Positions 1 to 6,958 of a DNA stretch of 7,753 nucleotides are shown here, piece after piece. Position numbers and translations under genes: made by a program. Position 1 is the stretch's first letter. Each line of letters opens with the position of its first letter. The stretch comes from Terriglobia bacterium (GTDB taxonomy: Bacteria; Acidobacteriota; Terriglobia; UBA7540). The stretch spans positions 1-7,753 of the forward strand of contig JASHTR010000600.1 in the NCBI GenBank assembly GCA_030040455.1. The letters are read 5' to 3'. The notes below the pieces were generated by a model. It did no database searches. It saw nothing but the letters and a program-made list of their open reading frames with translations, and had not been told where the DNA came from.

Positions 1-785
1 AGTACAGCGCCTTCAATAATACCGCCCTGGTGCAGGCAGCTTATCAAGCCACGGGTCGCACCTCGTTGACGTTCGGGGGGATATACGGCACCCTCCAGGG
101 AGGAAGTCACGGAACCGGATTCATCAACGGTAACAATATCTACGGGATGGCGGGACTCAGCCATGCACTGACGGCTCGGGATACGATCGGGGTGACCTAT
201 ACCTATGGAACGTTCCATTACGTGGGCCTTCCGGAATCGTTTAAGGTCCAAATGGCCCAGTTATCTTACGGGCGAAAGGTCACCGGCCGCCTGAGCCTCC
301 AGCTTTATGGTGGTCCGGAACTGATGGCTTATACCGTTCTTGGCCATCCTGCCCGGTCGAGAATCTATGGGAGCGGGATGGGGGCGCTCAGCTATCTGCA
401 GGGCAGAAATACGTTTAGCCTTTTCGGAGGTCGATACGCTACGGGTGGGTCGGGAGTGCTGGCGGGATCGGAGACCACAACAATTTCAGCAGGTTGGAGG
501 CGCAGCCTGACGCGGAGGTGGTCGGGAGCTGTCTATAGCGGCTATTCCCGAAACAGCGTGCTGCCGGTGGCCATGACCCAGACTGGGCAGCATTACGCCT
601 ATTGGATAGGCAATATGACGGCTAACCGCGCCCTCAGCCGCCGCGTGAGTTTTTACATCAGCTACGAGTATGAGCACCAGATCAACAATGCGGGCCCCTG
701 CGGTGCCTCGGTGTGTGCGGTGAATGGGGACCGTCAATTATTTGGAGTAGGAATTACTTTCACGCCGCGGCCGTTCGGGCTTTGA
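1..785 (+). CDS. Outer-membrane beta-barrel protein, C-terminal part (5' end outside window)
   Basis: The reading frame is open from the left edge (first full codon at position 3) to TGA at 783-785, about 260 codons, so the gene is cut at its 5' end. A GTG at position 30 is in frame, but nothing marks it as a start; the preceding codons (YSAFNNTAL) continue the same pattern. The protein is made of short alternating polar/aromatic strands separated by Gly/Asn/Ser turns (for example DTIGVTYTYGTFHY, LSLQLYGGPEL, VSFYISYEYEHQ), as expected of a transmembrane beta-barrel. It ends in a strand-like segment with FTPRPFGL. A CGASVC segment just before the last strand could form a disulfide in a surface loop. 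No enzymatic motif is visible. Placed 60 bp before a chain-length determinant gene, it is a candidate outer-membrane component for polysaccharide export or anchoring. That role is inferred from context; the barrel call is fairly firm. Confidence 0.75.
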   Translation, partial: YSAFNNTALVQAAYQATGRTSLTFGGIYGTLQGGSHGTGFINGNNIYGMAGLSHALTARDTIGVTYTYGTFHYVGLPESFKVQMAQLSYGRKVTGRLSLQLYGGPELMAYTVLGHPARSRIYGSGMGALSYLQGRNTFSLFGGRYATGGSGVLAGSETTTISAGWRRSLTRRWSGAVYSGYSRNSVLPVAMTQTGQHYAYWIGNMTANRALSRRVSFYISYEYEHQINNAGPCGASVCAVNGDRQLFGVGITFTPRPFGL

Positions 786-830
786 CGGATATTGTCCGAC
801 GCCACTGCGCGAAGAACGAAACGGCGAAAG

Positions 831-840
831 AAGGGGGTGA
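831..840 (+). promoter_or_regulatory. Strong Shine-Dalgarno deciding the start of the chain-length gene
   Basis: The purine-rich AAGGGGGTGA matches the anti-SD partner at all but one position and ends 5 nt before ATG at 846. The same frame can be extended upstream to a TTG at 792, but that would put this ribosome site inside the gene and add 18 Arg/Lys-rich residues before the expected N-terminus. The ATG at 846 is therefore preferred. Confidence 0.8.
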
Positions 841-845
841 AAATT

Positions 846-2405
846 ATGATTTCGGGACGGCAACTCAGCGTTGGAGATTATTTGGCAATTTTGCGGCGAC
901 GGGTATGGCTGATCGTCATTCCCGCGATTCTGAGTCCCCTCGTCGCTTTACTGATTGCCCGGCAACTTTCGCCTAAGTATACCTCGAACAGCCTGATCCT
1001 GATTGAGCAGCCCAAAGTGCCGGCGACCATTGTTCCCTCGGTTGTAGGTGATGATTTGATCGCCCGCCTGGCCAATATGGAGGAGCAGATCCTGAGCCGT
1101 ACGCGCCTCCAGCCCTTGATCGAGCGTTACGGTCTCTATAAGAGCGACTGGAACAAGGTTCCGATGGAGGCGTTAGTGGCCGAGATGCGCGATGACATCC
1201 TGGTGAAGCCCGTTTCATTCGCAAATCAGCCAGGAGCGACTCCCGGGGAGAACGGGAATCAGCTTCCCGGCTTCGAGATCAGTTTTACGGCGCCAAACCC
1301 CGACATCGCCCAGGCGATCTGCAATGAGATCACTTCGATGTTTATTGATGAGAACCTTCGCTTGCGTGAACAGCGCGCCGAAGGGACGGCGACTTTTATT
1401 CAAACCCAGTTACAGCAAGCCAAGCAGAAGCTTGATGAGCAGGATGCCCGGCTGGCGGCATTCAAGCGCCAGTATTTCGGCTCCCTGCCGGACCAGGAGC
1501 AATCCACCATACAAATCCTGGGTACGTTGACGGGACAGTTGAACTCCCTGACGGATGCGATGGGCCGGTATCAGGACGACCGGACCTACACCGAATCACT
1601 GCTCACACAGCAGGTCACCGCCTGGAAGGCCGCGCAAACCGGTAGCAACCCGCAGACGCTCCAGGAACAGTTATCCACCCTCGAAAACCATCTCATGGAC
1701 CTCAAGATGCGTTACACGGACGACTATCCGGACGTGGTTAAGGCGAAGCGGGACATTGCATCTTTAAAGAAGGAGATCGCCCAGCAGGCAACAAAGGAGA
1801 AGGCAAGCAACGGGAGCAAAACAGCAGAAAAGGCGCCGACCGGGGCTTCTGAGCCGAACTCGATCACGCAGCTTCACGCGCAACTTTTTGCGATTCAAGA
1901 GGGAATGGAGGAGAACCAACGGGATCAGAAGAGAGTGCACCAGCAAATTGCCTCCTACGAGGCCCGGTTGAAAATGACTCCTGCCGTCGAACAACAATAC
2001 AAGGACATCACCCGGAATTACCAGACGGCGCTGGACTTTTATAACAACCTTCTCTCCAAGGAAGACATCTCGCAGATGTCTTCCAGCCTGGAGCAACGCC
2101 AGGAAGGGCAGCAGTTTGTTATCCTTGACCCTGCTGACCGGCCGGTGAAGCCTTCGTATCCTGACAAGATGCGTTTTGCCGGCGGCGGTCTCGTGGTTGG
2201 TTTGCTGATTGGATTCGCCGTCGCATTGCTGCTGGAGATGCGCGATAAGGCGCTGCAAGACGAGCGCGACGTGGAGTTCTTTCTTGGTGTGCCCACCCTC
2301 GCCATGATTCCCGAGGTTGGGAGGAGCAATGGAGGGAAGAAACGTTTTCTCCCTTTCTGGAAAGAGACCCAGAAAGATGAAGCGGCAAGCAGTCGCGTGG
2401 GTTGA
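846..2405 (+). CDS. Wzz/GumC-family polysaccharide chain-length determinant (co-polymerase)
   Basis: This 519-residue inner-membrane protein is expected to set polymer length and couple synthesis to export. Known family architecture is visible. A cytoplasmic N-terminus (SVGDYLAILRRR) precedes membrane helix 1 at about residues 20-38, then a Wzz-type periplasmic domain (KYTSNSLILIEQP, about 44-160). Long charged coiled-coil stretches follow (about 170-210, 270-318 and 340-375). A GNVR-like segment lies at about 379-410 (AVEQQYKDITRNYQTALDFYNNLL), then a proline-rich stretch (DPADRPVKPSYPDK, 428-441) and membrane helix 2 at about 443-464. The cytoplasmic tail of about 55 residues contains EFFLGVPTLAMIP, similar to the junction where fused co-polymerase/kinases begin their kinase domain. 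No kinase domain is fused; it is encoded separately two genes downstream. The length suits the GumC group. A Lys/Ser/Ala-rich, low-complexity linker at 312-338 interrupts the coiled coils. It overlaps no neighbour and lies 6 bp before the ATPase gene. The family call is firm; polymer identity is unknown. Confidence 0.92.
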   Translation: MISGRQLSVGDYLAILRRRVWLIVIPAILSPLVALLIARQLSPKYTSNSLILIEQPKVPATIVPSVVGDDLIARLANMEEQILSRTRLQPLIERYGLYKSDWNKVPMEALVAEMRDDILVKPVSFANQPGATPGENGNQLPGFEISFTAPNPDIAQAICNEITSMFIDENLRLREQRAEGTATFIQTQLQQAKQKLDEQDARLAAFKRQYFGSLPDQEQSTIQILGTLTGQLNSLTDAMGRYQDDRTYTESLLTQQVTAWKAAQTGSNPQTLQEQLSTLENHLMDLKMRYTDDYPDVVKAKRDIASLKKEIAQQATKEKASNGSKTAEKAPTGASEPNSITQLHAQLFAIQEGMEENQRDQKRVHQQIASYEARLKMTPAVEQQYKDITRNYQTALDFYNNLLSKEDISQMSSSLEQRQEGQQFVILDPADRPVKPSYPDKMRFAGGGLVVGLLIGFAVALLLEMRDKALQDERDVEFFLGVPTLAMIPEVGRSNGGKKRFLPFWKETQKDEAASSRVG

Positions 2406-2411
2406 ATCTTC

Positions 2412-3332
2412 ATGTATAAGAAATTCTTCGGTCTTCGGGAAAATCCGTTTAACGTTAACCCGGACCCTCGCTACTTGTATGTGACGCCGCATACCGAGGA
2501 GGCTCTCTCTTGCCTGACCTACGGCATCCAGAATCGCAAGGGTTTCGTTTTGCTGACGGGAGAAGTGGGCACGGGAAAGACGACCTTGATTAACAAACTC
2601 CTGGAGTGGTTGCACCGGGAGGATATTTCCACGGCTTTTATTTTCAATCCGCGGCTGAGCGAGGATCAGTTCTTTGAATTTATGATGGCGGATTTCGGCA
2701 TTCCATCGAATGCGCCCTCCAAAAGCCAGGTCCTGCTGCGGCTGAACCAGTGGCTGTTGGAGAGATATCGGTCAGGGGAAGCCGCTGTGCTGATCGTGGA
2801 TGAAGCTCAGAATCTTTCCGCCAGTGTTTTAGAGGAGATCCGCCTGCTCACCAATCTCGAGACTTCCACGGAGAAGTTGTTGCAGATTATTCTTGCAGGT
2901 CAGCCGGAGCTGGATCTGAAGCTTAAGCAGCCGGACTTGCGACAATTACGGCAGCGCATTACCCTCCGATGCAAGACGTATCCTTTGAGCCTTGAGGAGA
3001 CAGAGGGGTACATCAAGAGCCGGCTGCGCCTCGCGGGCTGTGACATCCAGCCGATTTTCACTTCGGAGGCGATTGGGTTGATTCACCTCTATTCACGGGG
3101 CATTCCCCGCGTCGTGAATATTTTGTGCGAGCATTCATTGATTAGCGCCTTTGCCGATCAGAAGAAGCCGGTGACGGCAGACATTGTCCAGCTCGTGGCC
3201 GAGGAATTCGATCTGATGGAAGGCGTATCTCCTGCTTCAGCCCCCAAGGGTATGATGGCCGACCCTCCGAAACGGGTAGACGGGCTTGAAGGGTTAGCGA
3301 CGCTGATGGATCGCTTGCGACGGACGGAATAG
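2412..3332 (+). CDS. ExeA/GspA-like AAA+ ATPase of the exosortase (PEP-CTERM) locus type
   Basis: This is a 306-residue cytoplasmic P-loop ATPase. The N-terminal MYKKFFGLRENPFNVNPDPRYLY signature, then YGIQNRKGFVLLTG, is typical of the GspA/ExeA group and of the putative secretion ATPase in PEP-CTERM exopolysaccharide loci (TIGR03015 as I recall it). Walker A is GEVGTGKTT at 50-58 and Walker B is VLIVDE at 126-131. A sensor-1-like LAGQPEL lies at 161-167, candidate arginine-finger residues in RQLRQR at 177-182, and a sensor-2-like GIPRVVNILCE at 230-240. Unlike ExeA, there is no membrane helix or peptidoglycan-binding domain after the AAA+ core. Instead there is a Pro/Ala linker (about 273-288) and a short predicted amphipathic helix (GLEGLATLMDRLRRTE, 291-306). 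ATG at 2412 lies 6 bp after the previous stop, with no convincing Shine-Dalgarno, so translational coupling is likely. The substrate of its ATP-driven activity is unknown; assembly or remodelling of the export machinery is inferred. Confidence 0.9.
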   Translation: MYKKFFGLRENPFNVNPDPRYLYVTPHTEEALSCLTYGIQNRKGFVLLTGEVGTGKTTLINKLLEWLHREDISTAFIFNPRLSEDQFFEFMMADFGIPSNAPSKSQVLLRLNQWLLERYRSGEAAVLIVDEAQNLSASVLEEIRLLTNLETSTEKLLQIILAGQPELDLKLKQPDLRQLRQRITLRCKTYPLSLEETEGYIKSRLRLAGCDIQPIFTSEAIGLIHLYSRGIPRVVNILCEHSLISAFADQKKPVTADIVQLVAEEFDLMEGVSPASAPKGMMADPPKRVDGLEGLATLMDRLRRTE

Positions 3333-3341
3333 AAGGGCCAG

Positions 3342-3350
3342 AAGGAAAGG
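3342..3350 (+). promoter_or_regulatory. Ribosome binding site of the tyrosine kinase gene
   Basis: AAGGAAAGG lies directly upstream of ATG at 3352, in the 19-bp gap after the ATPase stop codon. The core AAGGA is about 5 nt from the start, which supports independent initiation and the MSRIHDALKKAE N-terminus. Confidence 0.6.
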
Positions 3351-3351
3351 T

Positions 3352-4281
3352 ATGAGCAGAATTCACGATGCATTAAAAAAGGCGGAGCAGGATCGGAGAG
3401 ATCTCTTTAGCTCTGAGCCGGATTCAGCCCCGGAACGGCTGGAACCATTTCTTGCCCCGGTGCCAGGCGCCGGAGAAGATCGCGGTGCGGGAGTCGTCCG
3501 GGGTGACGGCGGAGGGCTGCCGCTCCGTTCGCTGCACGAGGCTTCACCCGTGACGCTTGAAGGCTGGGTGACGGATTGCCCGGCGGCGTCCTGGAAGCCC
3601 GATCCCAAAAGCGTTCTCTTCAATGATTCCGGAATACGACAACTGGGCATGGAGGAGTTTCGAACCCTGCGGACTCACCTTCTGCAGGTGCGAGAGAGGG
3701 TCCCGCTCCAGACGATCCTCATCACCAGCGTGCTTCCCAGCGAGGGGAAAACCTTTGTGGCGGCCAACCTGGCTCAGGCTTTCGTCCAGCAGCGCGGCCG
3801 GCGTGTCTTGCTGATCGACGCGGACCTTCGTCTTTCGCGGCTTCACAGCCTGTTAGGAGCGGTCCTGACTCCGGGGCTTTCCGAATTTCTCAGGGGTGAG
3901 GCCGAGGCTTCCAGCATCATTCAAAGAGGGACGCCGGAGAACCTGTTTTTTATTCCGGGAGGCCGAGCCGCCTCAAACCCCACGGAACTGGTCGGAAATG
4001 GTCGTTTAAAGAATCTGCTTCATCGCCTTGCGCCGCTTTTTGACTGGATTGTTGTGGACTCCCCTCCCTGCGTCCCGTTGTCAGACGCCAGCCTGCTAGC
4101 TGACTTATGCGACGGGGTGCTGATGGTGGTGCGATCGGGGAAAACGCCGTTCGATATTGCGCAGAAAGGGAGCCAGCAGTTTCGGGAAAGGCGCTTGTTG
4201 GGAGTTGTTTTAAATCAGGTTGCCCCCCAATCCGCTTACAGCTCCTATTATTACGGGGCCCCGCTGGCAGAAAAGGCTTAG
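3352..4281 (+). CDS. CpsD/CapB-like BY-kinase (tyrosine autokinase), exosortase-locus type
   Basis: This 309-residue cytoplasmic tyrosine autokinase is expected to work with the chain-length protein encoded upstream, cycling phosphorylation to control polymerisation and export. The BY-kinase core is complete. The oligomerisation motif EX2RX2R is at 101-107 (EEFRTLR). Walker A is TSVLPSEGKT at 125-134 (Lys133), Walker A' is LLIDADLR at 153-160 (Asp156, Asp158), and Walker B is IVVDSPP at 233-239 (Asp236). The C-terminal tail has four tyrosines in YSSYYYG (296-302), the likely autophosphorylation cluster, followed by only seven residues. Residues 1-18 (MSRIHDALKKAEQDRRDL) form a predicted amphipathic helix shared with PEP-CTERM-associated tyrosine kinases (TIGR03018 as I recall it). 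This is followed by a Pro/Gly-rich, poorly structured linker to about 95. No membrane segment is present, as in the two-protein CapA/CapB arrangement. The next gene begins 15 bp downstream. A ParA/MinD ATPase is the alternative, but the tyrosine tail and EX2RX2R make the kinase call firm. Confidence 0.92.
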   Translation: MSRIHDALKKAEQDRRDLFSSEPDSAPERLEPFLAPVPGAGEDRGAGVVRGDGGGLPLRSLHEASPVTLEGWVTDCPAASWKPDPKSVLFNDSGIRQLGMEEFRTLRTHLLQVRERVPLQTILITSVLPSEGKTFVAANLAQAFVQQRGRRVLLIDADLRLSRLHSLLGAVLTPGLSEFLRGEAEASSIIQRGTPENLFFIPGGRAASNPTELVGNGRLKNLLHRLAPLFDWIVVDSPPCVPLSDASLLADLCDGVLMVVRSGKTPFDIAQKGSQQFRERRLLGVVLNQVAPQSAYSSYYYGAPLAEKA

Positions 4282-4283
4282 AA

Positions 4284-4289
4284 AGAGGA
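4284..4289 (+). promoter_or_regulatory. Ribosome binding site supporting the GTG start of the sugar transferase
   Basis: AGAGGA sits 7 nt before GTG at 4297, in the 15-bp gap after the kinase stop codon. It gives the N-terminus MVRLFNVYYPVRT, which matches the family pattern, so the non-ATG start is accepted. Confidence 0.6.
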
Positions 4290-4296
4290 AGCTGCG

Positions 4297-5673
4297 GTGG
4301 TTCGTTTATTCAATGTCTATTACCCCGTTCGCACGATTGTTTTGGTTTTGGGGGAGATCCTTATCGTATGTGCGTCATTTGTGGTGGCCACCCTGATCCG
4401 GATGGGGCCGGATTCCACCCTGGTTCTGGGGTATGGAGATGGAATTTATAAGGTGCTCGGCATTGCGGGTGTAGCTTTTCTTTGTTTTTACTATTTCGAT
4501 CTTTACGACTCGCAACGGATTTCCTCCCGCGGGGAGACATTTTTCCGCCTTCTCATTGTTCTCGGGATTCTATCCTTTGGCTTGGCAGCGGCCTGTGTTA
4601 TCTTTCCCGACTTCCTGCTGGGCAATGACATTCTTTTTCAGGGTATTGTCATCCTGACGGTTGCGCTGGTGGCTTGGCGATGGGTTTATACATGGCTGAT
4701 TTCCCAGCCTTTCCTGCGCGAGCGCGTCTACGTGCTCGGTTCAGGCGATCGGGCAAAGCGGCTCGTGGATTCCCTGCGCGCCCGTCCGGATTTGGGTCTG
4801 GAGGTCATTGGCTGGGCAGGAGCGGTGGGCAATGGGTCGTTGACGCGCGAGCAGCTTGCCTCCCAGTTGCTTGCCCTCGCGGCCAGAAACGCCGTTGACC
4901 ACGTCATCGTGGCGATGAGCGATGGCCGCGGAAAGATGCCGGTGCGGGAGTTGCTGGACCTGCGGCTTTCCGGGGTGAAGGTTGATGACGCCACCGGGCT
5001 GTTGGAAAAGATTTCCGGAATGATAGAAGTCCATGAGCTCCAGCCGAGCTGGCTGATTTTTTCAGAGGGCTTTCGTCTCAATTATTTCTTCTTTGCGGTC
5101 CGGCGGTCTTTCTCCTTTGCCATCGCGGCGATGGGGCTGTTGGTTTTGCTTCCTCTGGTTCCCCTGATTGCCCTCGCGGTAAAAATTGATTCTTCAGGAT
5201 CGGTCTTTTACCGCCAATCCAGGGTGGGAATGCGCGGCCGACTATTTACGTGCTATAAGTTTCGCACGATGCGCGCGGACGCGGAAGCGGATACCGGAGC
5301 GACGTGGGCGGCGGACGACGACCCTCGGATCACGCGGGTAGGACGCTGGTTGCGGCGACTGCGCTTGGACGAGATCCCGCAGATGTGGAACGTGCTGCGG
5401 GGCGATATGAGCTTCGTTGGGCCGCGGCCGGAGCGGCCGGAGTTTGTGAAGCAGCTCAGCGAAGATATCCCGTACTACAACCTGCGCCACATCGTCCGGC
5501 CCGGGATTACCGGCTGGGCGCAGATTCGCTATAAGTATGCGAATACGTTGGAGGACGCCCGCCAGAAGCTTCAATACGACTTGTTCTACATTAAAAATAT
5601 ATCGTTCGGTCTGGACTTCTGGATTCTGGTGCACACCTTGAAGGTGATTTTCCTGGGCCGGGGCGCAAAGTGA
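4297..5673 (+). CDS. Polyprenyl-phosphate sugar-1-phosphate transferase (initiating enzyme, exosortase-locus EpsB-like)
   Basis: This 458-residue membrane enzyme should transfer a sugar-1-phosphate from a nucleotide sugar to undecaprenyl phosphate, starting the repeat unit on the cytoplasmic face. It has the long WbaP/WcaJ-type architecture. Membrane helices lie at about 11-34, 50-68, 84-104 and 113-134. A Rossmann-like cytoplasmic domain follows, beginning VYVLGSGDRAKRL (144-156) and running to about 265. A membrane helix at about 271-295 (with LPLVPLIALAVKID) precedes the bacterial sugar transferase catalytic domain. That domain shows YRQSRVGMRGRLFTCYKFRTM (305-325), the catalytic Asp-Glu pair at 358-359 in LDEIPQMWNVLRGDMSFVGPRP, and RPGITGWAQI (401-410). 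The N-terminus resembles the PEP-CTERM-associated subfamily (TIGR03013 as I recall it). The sugar (glucose, galactose or another) cannot be read from sequence. No motif is missing, so it is probably active. An 82-bp gap follows. Confidence 0.93.
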   Translation: MVRLFNVYYPVRTIVLVLGEILIVCASFVVATLIRMGPDSTLVLGYGDGIYKVLGIAGVAFLCFYYFDLYDSQRISSRGETFFRLLIVLGILSFGLAAACVIFPDFLLGNDILFQGIVILTVALVAWRWVYTWLISQPFLRERVYVLGSGDRAKRLVDSLRARPDLGLEVIGWAGAVGNGSLTREQLASQLLALAARNAVDHVIVAMSDGRGKMPVRELLDLRLSGVKVDDATGLLEKISGMIEVHELQPSWLIFSEGFRLNYFFFAVRRSFSFAIAAMGLLVLLPLVPLIALAVKIDSSGSVFYRQSRVGMRGRLFTCYKFRTMRADAEADTGATWAADDDPRITRVGRWLRRLRLDEIPQMWNVLRGDMSFVGPRPERPEFVKQLSEDIPYYNLRHIVRPGITGWAQIRYKYANTLEDARQKLQYDLFYIKNISFGLDFWILVHTLKVIFLGRGAK

Positions 5674-5739
5674 GCGCCTATTTCCGCCCGCATGGCTTTT
5701 TCTCGTTCGCTGGTCCACGGGCTTCTGCCAGACACGGAC

Positions 5740-5746
5740 GGAGGGG
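5740..5746 (+). promoter_or_regulatory. Ribosome binding site of the GT2 gene
   Basis: GGAGGGG ends 9 nt before ATG at 5756 and supports that start. The remainder of the 82-bp gap (5674-5755) shows no convincing promoter, terminator or small gene. Confidence 0.65.
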
Positions 5747-5755
5747 ACATTCCGG

Positions 5756-6937
5756 ATGAAGGTTGCGGAATACATCTTCTGGCTTTGCCTGATCCTGATT
5801 GCTTACAGTTACATCCTCTACCCGGTCTTGCTGTTTGTCGGATATTCCTTCGCTCAAGCGGCGAGAGACTGGAAATACCTCGTCGCCCGTCAGGATCGCC
5901 GCATCGCTCGTTCTGCACGGGAAGACCTTCCGGCGGTCAGCCTGATTTTTCCGGCTTATAACGAAGAAGCTCACCTTCCGGAGAAGATTCGGAACACCCA
6001 TGAAATCGATTACCCCCACGACAAACTGGAAGTCCTCATCGTTTCGGACGGGTCGACAGACCGCACCAATGAAATACTTAACGATGTTCGTCAAACGAAC
6101 GTTCACGCAATTCTTCTTCCCGAGAGAAAAGGAAAATATAACGCGTTGAATGCAGCAGTAAAGAAGGCGACTCACGACCTCCTGGTCTTTTGTGATGCCA
6201 CCACCCTCTTTGCGCCTGGCGCCATGATGAAGCTGGTGCGCCATTTCCGGGATTCGCGCGTAGGTATTGTCGCCGGAGCGCTCCAATTCCGGGGGACGGA
6301 GGAGTTCCGCCAGACCGAAGGTGTGTACTGGAAATACGAAAGCGTCCTCCGAATGATGGAAGCCCGGCTGGGGCTGGCACTGAGCGCGAGCGGAGCTATT
6401 TATGCGCTTCGCCGTCAATGCTACCGGATACTGACGGCGGAGGACGTGATCGAAGACTGCCTGATTCCCATGTATGCGCGCCGTCTCGGCTATCGGGTGG
6501 TTTATGATCCGGAAGCAATCGGATATGAAATACCACCCTCTTCTGTCGAAGGGGAGTTTGGCCGTAAGGTTCGCTTTGCCGTGGGAGGCTTCCGCTCGCT
6601 TGGCACTCTGACTCGGGCTGCGCTGGAAAGTTCATTAGGAATGGCCCTGGCGTTTATTTCACATAAGCTGCTGCGGTGGGTTGTTCCTTTTCTTCTGGTT
6701 GGGCTTCTGGTGAGTGATGGCCTCTTGCTGAACAGCTCGTTCTACCGGGAGTTTTTTATGGTGCAGATCCTTTTTTATTTGTGGGCGGGGCTTGGATTTG
6801 CTTTCCGCGATCGGATAGGGAAAGTGCGGTTTGCGCTTCTGGGATACTACCTGGTGGCAATGAACGTTGCGCTCGCAGTGGGTTTTTTGCGCTTCCTGGC
6901 TGGCCGCCAGGAGACGCTCTGGCAGCGGGCTGGATAA
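5756..6937 (+). CDS. Membrane-anchored family 2 glycosyltransferase (cellulose-synthase-like GT-A fold)
   Basis: This 393-residue enzyme probably adds a sugar to the lipid-linked repeat unit or extends a glycan at the inner membrane. It has an N-terminal membrane helix at about 6-30. The GT-A domain begins VSLIFPAYNEEAHLPEKI (61-78) with the nucleotide-binding VSDGSTD at 96-102. A KGKYNALNAAV segment lies at 125-135. The metal-binding position reads DAT at 147-149 (FCDATTLFAPGAM), where relatives usually have DAD or DAN. The catalytic acidic pair is probably Glu233-Asp234 (VIEDCLIPMYARRLGYRVVYDPEA). FGRKVRFAVGGFRSL (268-282) stands where processive enzymes carry QxxRW-like residues; that motif is absent. 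Hydrophobic helices at about 306-325, 333-350 and 357-383 close the protein. The closest group I recall is the CESA_like_1 type (cd06439). Donor and acceptor are unknown. Processive synthesis is possible but not supported by a QxxRW motif. It probably belongs to the operon despite the larger gap upstream. Confidence 0.9.
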   Translation: MKVAEYIFWLCLILIAYSYILYPVLLFVGYSFAQAARDWKYLVARQDRRIARSAREDLPAVSLIFPAYNEEAHLPEKIRNTHEIDYPHDKLEVLIVSDGSTDRTNEILNDVRQTNVHAILLPERKGKYNALNAAVKKATHDLLVFCDATTLFAPGAMMKLVRHFRDSRVGIVAGALQFRGTEEFRQTEGVYWKYESVLRMMEARLGLALSASGAIYALRRQCYRILTAEDVIEDCLIPMYARRLGYRVVYDPEAIGYEIPPSSVEGEFGRKVRFAVGGFRSLGTLTRAALESSLGMALAFISHKLLRWVVPFLLVGLLVSDGLLLNSSFYREFFMVQILFYLWAGLGFAFRDRIGKVRFALLGYYLVAMNVALAVGFLRFLAGRQETLWQRAG

Positions 6938-6958
6938 CATACGGAGCGTCCTAAATTT

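Noticed and set aside
786..798. Small inverted repeat CGGA...TCCG after the barrel gene
   Set aside because: Only four base pairs around a five-base loop; expected by chance and not followed by a T run.
792..845. Upstream TTG start adding 18 residues to the chain-length protein
   Set aside because: The added segment is Arg/Lys-rich and unlike the family N-terminus, and it would bury the strong Shine-Dalgarno at 831-840. ATG at 846 is clearly better.
1764..2615. 283-codon open frame on the minus strand
   Set aside because: It lies opposite the chain-length and ATPase genes, spans their junction, and shows no domain or ribosome site. It is a by-product of codon bias in the real genes.
5692..5961. 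Small + strand frame starting in the gap before the GT2 gene
   Set aside because: Most of it overlaps the GT2 gene in another frame, it lacks a good ribosome site, and the composition looks random.
5678..6418. 246-codon open frame on the minus strand
   Set aside because: It is antisense to the GT2 gene, whose motifs are all present on the + strand. Its translation has no recognisable domain.
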